NCBI GenBank assembly: GCA_905479535.1
Contig: CAJQMW010000144.1
Coordinates: 1-5,055 of the forward strand
Direction of reading: 5' to 3'
DNA from: an uncultured Maribacter sp.
GTDB taxonomy: Bacteria; Bacteroidota; Bacteroidia; Flavobacteriales; Flavobacteriaceae
Length of the DNA stretch: 5,055 bases
The notes under the pieces: model-generated
What the model saw: the letters and a program-made list of their open reading frames with translations, nothing else
The model's database searches: none
What the model was told of the DNA's origin: nothing
In this document: positions 1 to 5,055 of the stretch, one piece after another
Numbering within the stretch: the stretch's first letter is position 1
How the letters are laid out: each line of letters opens with the position of its first letter
Position numbers and translations under genes: made by a program

Positions 1-1034
1 TATTTTTCCCAGAGGGTGAGATGTTTACTCTTAAAGAATTAAGAAGCCATCTCCTAAATTACAACAAGGGTCTCTCAAAAGAGCAAAGGGAACAACAAGT
101 AAAAGCTATTGTAACAGTTGAAGCCGAAATCCCTAAAGAGGTACTCGAGGAGGTTGACCGTATTTTAATGGAATATGGTGTTGCGACTATAAACATTGTT
201 GGGCCAGAACCTGCCTATACGGGTAATCTTATGGAAACGGTTACGGAACAATCCCAAATTGAAAAATACAATCGCTTAGCCAAAAAATATAATGCCGTTC
301 CTATTGAAAAAAGAAAAATTCCCTTAGAGGATTTAAAGGTTATGGAATCCATTTACAAAAAGATGACCGCAGCGCAAAAAAAGGAAGCGCAACCCTTTCC
401 AGAGTGCCCACCTAAAGTCAACCAAGACGGTGCGACGAGAAAGCAAATGGCCGTATATAACGCATTGGCAAAAAAATATAATGAAATGGACAGCAACCGT
501 ATGAAGATTCTGAAGAAAGATGTGGAGCAATTAAAATATATCTATAGTCTCATGTCCGATAAACAAAAGGCAGATGCAGAACCTTTCCCGGAATTTCCGG
601 AACCACCACCAGCTCCCGATGCACCGGGAATAGATGAAATTAAAGAGGTCCCTCCTCCAAAACCTCCAAAGAACGTTTCGGATGTTGAATATGCCTCAAA
701 CCAAATAGAAGATATCATAAAAGAACAAGACCCCTATGATGTAGTCGGAGGGGGGATTAAAATAGGGAAAGTAGGATTACCTGAGCCACCTATAGCACCA
801 ACGTACGTGAAGGACATACAACTTGTAAGTCCTCCACCCACACCGAATGAACCTAAATCTCCCTTGGACCATGCTATTGAAATGGCCAAACAGGGCGCTA
901 CTTTTTACTATAAGGGGAAGAAGATTACTTCTGACAGGGCCATAGAAATTCTAAAAAATAATACCTATTTAAGTATGGATGTTTCAAAAACGAATGATGA
1001 AACCCCGGTTGTTAAAATAACCAAGTATTTGTAA
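1..1034 (+). CDS. C-terminal part of a proline-rich envelope protein with ExbD-like segment and YN-LAKKYN/PFPE repeats (M56/BlaR1-like family?), 5' partial
   Basis: The frame is open to the left edge: six codons (FFPEGE) precede the first ATG at 21, so the start is most likely outside the window. From residue 1 at base 21, residues 1-62 resemble the periplasmic domain of ExbD/TolR proteins, with a 'FTLKELRSHL' helix and then 'KAIVTVEAEIPKEV', a helix, and 'YGVATINIVG'. Residues 79-131 and 142-194 are two copies of a module beginning YN.LAKKYN and ending PFPE. Proline-rich linkers follow (188-217, 252-285), then a C-terminal module (about 284-335) with 'GATFYYKGKKITSDRA' and a final 'VVKITK'. 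From memory, this repeat and tail occur at the C terminus of flavobacterial M56/BlaR1-like metallopeptidases; the zinc-site HExxH domain would lie upstream and is not visible. An ExbD/TonB-type energy-transduction protein is the alternative. A true start at ATG 21 is possible (GAGGGTGAG sits just upstream), but the product would then lack any membrane anchor or signal peptide. Two stops in tandem (TAA TAG) end the frame. Confidence 0.85.
   Translation, partial: FFPEGEMFTLKELRSHLLNYNKGLSKEQREQQVKAIVTVEAEIPKEVLEEVDRILMEYGVATINIVGPEPAYTGNLMETVTEQSQIEKYNRLAKKYNAVPIEKRKIPLEDLKVMESIYKKMTAAQKKEAQPFPECPPKVNQDGATRKQMAVYNALAKKYNEMDSNRMKILKKDVEQLKYIYSLMSDKQKADAEPFPEFPEPPPAPDAPGIDEIKEVPPPKPPKNVSDVEYASNQIEDIIKEQDPYDVVGGGIKIGKVGLPEPPIAPTYVKDIQLVSPPPTPNEPKSPLDHAIEMAKQGATFYYKGKKITSDRAIEILKNNTYLSMDVSKTNDETPVVKITKYL
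255..413 (+). repeat. Protein-level internal repeat, copy 1
   Basis: Copy 1 covers residues 79-131 of the first gene. It opens with 'YNRLAKKYN', has a middle helix with '.DLK.M..IYKKMTAAQK' and closes with 'PFPECPP'. It aligns without gaps to copy 2 at an offset of exactly 63 residues at both ends. The DNA copies have diverged, so this is an old duplication kept at protein level, not a recent tandem repeat. Confidence 0.85.
444..602 (+). repeat. Protein-level internal repeat, copy 2
   Basis: Copy 2 covers residues 142-194, with 'YNALAKKYN', a middle helix '.DVEQLKYIYSLMSDKQK' and a closing 'PFPEFPE' that runs into the proline-rich linker. The matches to copy 1 are the YN.LAKKYN start, the IY..M...QK helix and the PFPE end. 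The preceding 'ATRKQM' gives it a slightly longer lead-in than copy 1. Confidence 0.85.
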
Positions 1035-1067
1035 TAGAAAACAGCCTTAAAATCTTAAATCATTCAC

Positions 1068-1092
1068 AAAGCCTTCTTTTGGAAGGCTTTTT
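1068..1092 (+). terminator. Rho-independent terminator after the first gene
   Basis: A perfect 9-bp stem, AAAGCCTTC (1068-1076) with GAAGGCTTT (1082-1090), encloses the 5-base loop TTTTG. The T's of the 3' arm continue to 1092, giving a short U tract. It lies 34 bases after the TAA stop. The A-rich 5' arm would also allow some termination from the opposite strand. It separates the first gene from the DUF4407 gene, which therefore probably has its own promoter. Confidence 0.85.
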
Positions 1093-1158
1093 ATGTAACA
1101 AAACCCGACAAACACCGTTCTAACCAGTAAATCATCATCAATCAAAAACAGAACTATT
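1093..1158 (+). promoter_or_regulatory. Probable promoter/leader region of the DUF4407 gene (no box assigned)
   Basis: This 66-base A-rich stretch between the terminator and the ATG at 1159 must hold the promoter if the DUF4407 gene is transcribed separately. I could not find a good match to the Bacteroidota -7 (TAnnTTTG) and -33 (TTTG) elements, and there is no clear Shine-Dalgarno sequence before the ATG; the absence of the latter is common in this phylum. The assignment is by position only. Confidence 0.25.
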
Positions 1159-2262
1159 ATGTTACAAGATTTCTTCATTCTTTGCTCTGGCGCCGATTCC
1201 AAAATTTTAAAAACTTGCTCTAAAGGAGAACAAAATAAATATGCCGGTATTGGGGCTACCGTATTTTTCACGGCCATCATGGCCTTTATAGCCAGCAGCT
1301 ATGCACTTTATACGGTTTTTGACAGCATATATGCGGCAGCCTTTTTTGGATTTATTTGGGGACTCCTGATTTTTAATCTGGACCGCTTTATCGTTTCCAC
1401 TATAAAAAAACGCGATAATTTCGGACAAGAACTTGTACAGGCGACACCACGGATACTTTTGGCGGTCATTATTGCCGTCGTCATTTCCAAACCATTGGAA
1501 ATGAAAATCTTTGAAAAAGAAATCAATCAGGTTTTATTGGAACAAAAGAACGAGCTGACCTTGGCGAACAAGGAACAGCTGGCGCTACAATATACGCCCA
1601 CCGTAGAGCAACTGCATCAAGACATAATTTCCTTAAAATCTGAAATCACTAATAAAGAAATGGAGACCAATGCTTTATATGATATTTACATCTCCGAGGC
1701 GGAAGGCACGGCGGGCACCAAATTATTGGGAAAAGGCCCCGTCTACGCAGAGAAACGTGAAAAGCACGATGCCGCACTAGCAGAACTTCAGGCTCTAAAA
1801 ACCACGAATGCCGAAAAAATAGCAGGAATAGAATCCCAAATAGCATTACTAAATACCGAGTATGCCGAGGTAGTAAAAAATTCTCAACCCATAATTGACG
1901 GTTTTGACGGACTCATGGCTCGTATTACTGCTCTAGGCGAGTTGCCTTGGTTTCCTTCGTTCTTCATTTTTCTATTGTTCCTAGCTATTGAAACCTCTCC
2001 GATTATTGCCAAACTCCTCGCACCCAAGGGTGAATACGACATTAAATTAGAGGAGGAAGAAAGCATATTATCCTCTTGGGTAGCGCAAAAAGTAGCACAG
2101 CGTAAACTCATCGTCTCAACCGACGGGGAAATCAACCAAAAGATATATGAGGATTTAAAAGGGGAGGAAGAGCTTTACGGCTACAAAAAGAAAAAAGCGG
2201 AAGAATTACTACGCCTCCAGGCCAATAGTTTTCATAATATTCAAGTGAAAGGCCTTAAGTAG
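1159..2262 (+). CDS. DUF4407 domain-containing membrane protein
   Basis: This complete 367-residue protein has the layout of the DUF4407 family, whose function is unknown. Predicted membrane helices lie near residues 29-53, 57-75, 98-114 and 264-288. The stretch after helix 2 carries the family hallmark 'FNLDRFIVSTIKK', and helix 4 ends in 'ETSPIIAKLLAPKGEYD', another conserved-looking block. Residues about 115-240 are charged, rich in E, K, Q and A, and look like a long coiled coil between helices 3 and 4, broken around 181-196 by a Gly-rich turn ('EGTAGTKLLGKGP'). A second charged helical tail covers 295-358. Such a protein would sit in the inner membrane with a large helical hairpin on one face, suggesting a scaffold or sensor, but that is inference. 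ATG 1159 is the first ATG after an in-frame stop. Length fits the family. Upstream it is insulated by a terminator; the next large gene begins 284 bases downstream. Confidence 0.93.
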   Translation: MLQDFFILCSGADSKILKTCSKGEQNKYAGIGATVFFTAIMAFIASSYALYTVFDSIYAAAFFGFIWGLLIFNLDRFIVSTIKKRDNFGQELVQATPRILLAVIIAVVISKPLEMKIFEKEINQVLLEQKNELTLANKEQLALQYTPTVEQLHQDIISLKSEITNKEMETNALYDIYISEAEGTAGTKLLGKGPVYAEKREKHDAALAELQALKTTNAEKIAGIESQIALLNTEYAEVVKNSQPIIDGFDGLMARITALGELPWFPSFFIFLLFLAIETSPIIAKLLAPKGEYDIKLEEEESILSSWVAQKVAQRKLIVSTDGEINQKIYEDLKGEEELYGYKKKKAEELLRLQANSFHNIQVKGLK

Positions 2263-2332
2263 AAAATGAATTCCACTTTCTTTTAATTTTCAGTTAGTTC
2301 CAGCCACATTCTTGAATCAGATAAGATTATTG

Positions 2333-2356
2333 CCAAAAAAGTCAAACCTTTTTTGG
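2333..2356. repeat. Perfect 9-bp inverted repeat (hairpin) downstream of the DUF4407 gene
   Basis: CCAAAAAAG (2333-2341) pairs perfectly with CTTTTTTGG (2348-2356) around the 6-base loop TCAAAC. It lies 70 bases after the DUF4407 stop. It could be a weak bidirectional terminator or an mRNA 3'-end stabiliser. The stem is mostly A-U and has no U tract after a GC-rich stem, so it is not a classical intrinsic terminator. A binding site for a dimeric regulator is another option. The repeat itself is certain; the role is not. Confidence 0.6.
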
Positions 2357-2377
2357 AAGGTGGCCTATCTTTACTGG

Positions 2378-2485
2378 ATGGCTTCCTTAAAAAAGGCAAA
2401 GAGAAAAAAGAAAAGGTTCTACAACCTCATTATGGTGATTGTCATTATCATTATCATTGCCACTGCATTCATGGTAAATTCGTAG
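2378..2485 (+). CDS. Candidate 35-residue single-pass membrane peptide
   Basis: An ATG at 2378 opens a 35-codon frame ending at TAG 2483-2485. The product has a strongly basic N terminus ('MASLKKAKRKKKR', residues 1-13) followed by one continuous hydrophobic helix ('FYNLIMVIVIIIIIATAFMV', 14-33) and ends 'NS'. This is the usual pattern of a small membrane protein with its N terminus in the cytoplasm. The helix argues that this frame, not the overlapping +1 neighbour, is or was coding here. There is no convincing ribosome site: GGAAGG lies about 17 bases upstream, too far. The frame stays open upstream to about 2273 but has no other ATG. I recognise no homologue. It could instead be the 3' remnant of a longer frameshifted gene, or chance in AT-rich DNA. 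Confidence 0.35.
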   Translation: MASLKKAKRKKKRFYNLIMVIVIIIIIATAFMVNS

Positions 2486-2546
2486 GTGGATTGTTTCTAT
2501 ATGCGATAAAACAAATACCAATCGAGTATCATGATTATCCCACAGC

Positions 2547-5055
2547 ATGAGAACCATTAATAAAAAGAAAGCACTTAAAATTATTGGAAGGTCGTTCCTG
2601 TTCCTATTCGTGCTTATTTTAGGAATTATTCTCTTTATAAGAAGCCCTTGGGGTCAAGAAATTATAGTCTCCAAAATAACCGAATATATCTCCACTAAAG
2701 CGAATACCAAAATAGCCATTGACAAGCTCTTTGTTACCTTCTCTGGGGATATTCAGTTAGAGGGGCTATATCTAGAGGACCAGGCCGGGGATACTTTACT
2801 TTACTCCAAAAATTTACGATTAGACCTGCCAATTTATCCCTTACTGTTCAAAAACGAATTGAGCATAGACGATGTAGTCTCGAAGGGTTTGGTGGCCAAT
2901 ATAAAAAGGGGCTTAGACCCCGATATTTACAATTTCACTTTCTTACCTAATGCGTTTTCCACACCATCGGACACTACAAGCACAACGGAACCCATGTCCA
3001 TTTCTTTGGGAGATTTCAATATTGAAGATTGGAAAGTAGATTACAACGACTCCTACCTTGGAATAGACCTTTCTACAAAACTGGGAAAACTAAATACCTC
3101 AATATCGGCATTCGACTTGGAAAAAACGAAATACGATATCTCCAATTTCAGCTTGGAAAATACCAATATTAGTTATGTTCAGACCCATGCTTTTCCGGCA
3201 AATAATGATACCACCAGTACTCCGCTACCCTATATTGATGTTGGCGAATTTAGTCTCGATGCCATTACTGTAACCTATCGATCCCAAAGTGATGGAATAG
3301 ATACAAATCTAAAACTGAACGAGATAATTCTAACTGATGTTTTAGCCGATGTATCGAACAAGACCTATAAAACGGATGCCCTTATTCTTAAAAACTCGGA
3401 TATAGCGTTGCATCTTAGGGATAGGGGAGCACAAACTACACAAGCAGAGATCAACTCCGTAAAGTCAGACCAGTTCCAATGGCCAGAATTTGTCCTGGCA
3501 GCTACTAATATCAACTTGGCGAACAACAGCGTTGCTTTTACTCAAAACGGTGTCCCACAAAACCCGACCCAATTTGATGCGAACGCCTTTAAAATACAAA
3601 AACTGGTGCTCGATGCCTCCGGTTTTGAGTACCGACCGGAAAAATTCAGCCTAGAGGTTGATCAACTATCCTTTAATGAACCAAGCGGTATCCGATTGAA
3701 TGGATTAGCTTTTAAAGCCGGACTTACGGACACCTCGGCCTATCTATCCGATCTTGCACTTCAATTGAACCACAGTACTGTAAACGCAAATCTAAAAGTT
3801 GACTTCAAATCTCCAGATCAAGCCATTAAAAATCCCGAGCAAAGCGAGCTATTCGCAGAATTGAAGAACCTTTCTGTAGAAACCAGTGATGTACGGCGGC
3901 TCTTACCCGACTTAACATCCAACGTATATTTAGATTCCCTAAGTAGTAAACCGATTACAGGGACCGTATACGCCAAAGGGAACTTAAAAAGGGTAGACGA
4001 TTTTAATGCAGATCTTTCCTGGGGAAAAGCGACCCTTCTTTCTGCCTCCGGTAATCTATCAAACCTTATGCGGATAGACTCCATACAGTATGATTTGAAC
4101 AATGTTCGCCTTACGAGTTCGCAAACCGATATCAGCAAGTTTGTGTCGGAGAAAGGCTTGGGAATTGCTATCCCTAAAACCGTAACCGTAGAAGGTTCCC
4201 TGGCCGGAGGTACCACCAGTGTTTGCACAGACGCATTCCTAAAAATCCCGGAAGGTAAAGCCAATGTGGACGGTTCTGTAGCATTCGGGAAAAGCGTAGG
4301 TTTTCAAGGGGCCATAGAAATGGATAGCGTACAACTAGGGAAGTTGTTAAAAAACGACCAATTAGGCCGTATTTCGCTGCGAGTGGAGGGCTCGGGATAT
4401 GGAACTGGTTTGGAAGATTTAGACGCCAAGATCAAGGGTAGGGTTTCACAATTTGAACTGAATGGCTACAACTACGGCGATATTCTAATTGATGGAGATG
4501 TGGCAAACGGGTCAGGAACGATATCGGCAAATATAAAGGACCCCAACTTGAATATGAATGTCGAAACCAAGTTAAACCTAAGCAAGGAAAATACCCATAT
4601 CACGTTGACCTCCAACATTATTGGGGCAGATCTCAAAAATCTGGGTTTCACTGCAAACGACATTAAAATTGCCGCGAACGTTAACGGGACTTACACGGGA
4701 ACTCCATCCGATTTTACGGTAAAAACCACCATAAACGATGGTATTGCCGTGGCTTATAACGAACAATATCAGGTGGAAGAAATTTCTATGCGGGCACATA
4801 TTGAGGATTCTATAACAGATGTTTCTATAAGTAGCGGGTTTGTTAACGGGGAATTGTACTCGAACGCTTCCCCCAATAGAATAAATAATGCACTAAAAAA
4901 TCAACTTGAAAATTATTTTAGTGCCGATAGTATTACCACTGCAGATGATTATGTGAACGCTGAGTTGAAGCTTTCGCTAAGACCTACCCCCATAATTACA
5001 AAAGTATTTTTTGAGGGCTTCACGGATTTGGATTCTTTGAACGTTGATGCTGCAT
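2547..5055 (+). CDS. TamB-domain/AsmA-superfamily envelope protein, N-terminal 836 residues, 3' partial
   Basis: The frame opens at ATG 2547 and runs without a stop to the right edge. A basic start ('MRTINKKKALK') and one membrane helix (about residues 12-32, 'FLFLFVLILGIILFI') form an uncleaved inner-membrane anchor. Then comes 'RSPWGQEIIVSKITEY' and the typical AsmA/TamB N-terminal block: 'IAIDKLFVTFSGDIQLEGL', 'LEDQAGDTLLYSKNLRLDL' and 'LSIDDVVSKGLVANI'. The rest is a long series of short alternating beta strands, the repeat pattern of the beta-taco groove that shields lipid in TamB-like proteins. Short Thr/Ser linkers with 'DTTST' occur near residues 142-147 and 221-225. Only one cysteine (residue 560) was seen. 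Known TamB works with TamA in outer-membrane protein assembly or carries phospholipid between membranes; which of these applies to flavobacterial members is not settled. Full-length relatives are usually about 1,400-1,700 residues, so the C-terminal TamB (DUF490) domain should lie beyond the window. Bacteroidota often carry several paralogues, so I give no symbol. Confidence 0.9.
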   Translation, partial: MRTINKKKALKIIGRSFLFLFVLILGIILFIRSPWGQEIIVSKITEYISTKANTKIAIDKLFVTFSGDIQLEGLYLEDQAGDTLLYSKNLRLDLPIYPLLFKNELSIDDVVSKGLVANIKRGLDPDIYNFTFLPNAFSTPSDTTSTTEPMSISLGDFNIEDWKVDYNDSYLGIDLSTKLGKLNTSISAFDLEKTKYDISNFSLENTNISYVQTHAFPANNDTTSTPLPYIDVGEFSLDAITVTYRSQSDGIDTNLKLNEIILTDVLADVSNKTYKTDALILKNSDIALHLRDRGAQTTQAEINSVKSDQFQWPEFVLAATNINLANNSVAFTQNGVPQNPTQFDANAFKIQKLVLDASGFEYRPEKFSLEVDQLSFNEPSGIRLNGLAFKAGLTDTSAYLSDLALQLNHSTVNANLKVDFKSPDQAIKNPEQSELFAELKNLSVETSDVRRLLPDLTSNVYLDSLSSKPITGTVYAKGNLKRVDDFNADLSWGKATLLSASGNLSNLMRIDSIQYDLNNVRLTSSQTDISKFVSEKGLGIAIPKTVTVEGSLAGGTTSVCTDAFLKIPEGKANVDGSVAFGKSVGFQGAIEMDSVQLGKLLKNDQLGRISLRVEGSGYGTGLEDLDAKIKGRVSQFELNGYNYGDILIDGDVANGSGTISANIKDPNLNMNVETKLNLSKENTHITLTSNIIGADLKNLGFTANDIKIAANVNGTYTGTPSDFTVKTTINDGIAVAYNEQYQVEEISMRAHIEDSITDVSISSGFVNGELYSNASPNRINNALKNQLENYFSADSITTADDYVNAELKLSLRPTPIITKVFFEGFTDLDSLNVDAA

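Larger units (their letters stand above)
2263..2546 (+). other. Intergenic region between the DUF4407 and TamB-like genes
   Basis: The 284-base gap holds the inverted repeat at 2333-2356, A-rich tracts (A6 at 2389-2394 and 2404-2409, A4 at 2411-2414), a period-6 CATTAT run at 2443-2458 and the candidate small membrane peptide. The last 60 bases before ATG 2547 should carry the leader, and probably the promoter, of the TamB-like gene. A TATA-like 'TTTCTATATGCG' lies around 2497-2508, but it does not match the Bacteroidota TAnnTTTG box and I do not assign it. No RNA gene was recognised. Confidence 0.5.

Noticed and set aside
1047..1428. Minus-strand open frames overlapping the terminator and the start of the DUF4407 gene
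   Set aside because: They run antisense to a well-supported gene and through the terminator hairpin, with no domain signature.
2262..2291. GAAAAT ... ATTTTC inverted repeat just after the DUF4407 stop
   Set aside because: The 6-bp A/T-only arms with an 18-base spacer are expected by chance in DNA of this composition.
2389..2410. Two AAAAAAG heptamers that resemble -1 programmed frameshift sites
   Set aside because: Joining the two protein-like frames in this gap needs a +1 (or -2) shift, not -1, and the heptamers are not in the right phase. No downstream stimulatory structure was seen.
2353..2550. 65-codon frame starting at TTG with a His/Cys-rich run ('CHYHYHCHC') that looks like a metal-binding motif
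   Set aside because: The His/Cys run is the shifted reading of the ATT/ATC repeat that gives a clean membrane helix in the neighbouring frame. The start would be TTG, and the end overlaps the start of the TamB-like gene. Its first part is discussed only as a possible gene remnant.
3818..4264. 148-codon open frame on the minus strand
   Set aside because: It lies fully inside the TamB-like gene, has no recognisable domain and reads as an antisense shadow of the beta-strand-rich coding sequence.
4472..4799. Two overlapping minus-strand frames of 63 and 73 codons
   Set aside because: Both are antisense to the TamB-like gene, overlap one another and show no protein-like features.

Overview
The window looks like chromosome from a marine or environmental member of the Bacteroidota, most likely Flavobacteriaceae. 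This rests on moderate-to-low GC with many A/T runs, start codons without strong Shine-Dalgarno sequences, and three recognisable protein types: a proline-rich protein with the 'YN.LAKKYN ... PFPE' repeat, a DUF4407 membrane protein, and a large TamB/AsmA-like protein of the flavobacterial kind. All genes lie on the + strand. I see no tRNA, rRNA, CRISPR array, insertion sequence or phage gene.

Layout. (1) Bases 1-1034 hold the 3' part of a gene whose start lies upstream. It has an ExbD-periplasmic-like segment, two copies of a repeat spaced exactly 63 residues apart, proline-rich linkers and a small C-terminal module. It resembles the C-terminal half of flavobacterial M56/BlaR1-like proteins, but the domain that would settle this is outside the window. 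(2) A clear intrinsic terminator at 1068-1092 closes that unit. (3) Bases 1159-2262 encode a complete DUF4407 protein with four predicted membrane helices and a long periplasmic or cytoplasmic coiled coil between helices 3 and 4. (4) The 284-base gap 2263-2546 holds a perfect 9-bp inverted repeat, A-rich slippery tracts and a candidate 35-residue single-helix membrane peptide (2378-2485) that may be a real small gene or the remains of a larger one. (5) From 2547 to the right edge runs the N-terminal 836 residues of a TamB-domain/AsmA-superfamily protein, open at the window end.

The common theme is the cell envelope: a periplasmic protein with a proline-rich reach, an inner-membrane coiled-coil protein, and an inner-membrane-anchored protein of the lipid-bridge/outer-membrane-assembly superfamily. 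The terminator and the gap argue against one operon, so any functional link is inferred from proximity only. I did not find a convincing undescribed multi-gene system. The least explained parts are the DUF4407 protein and the 2263-2546 gap.
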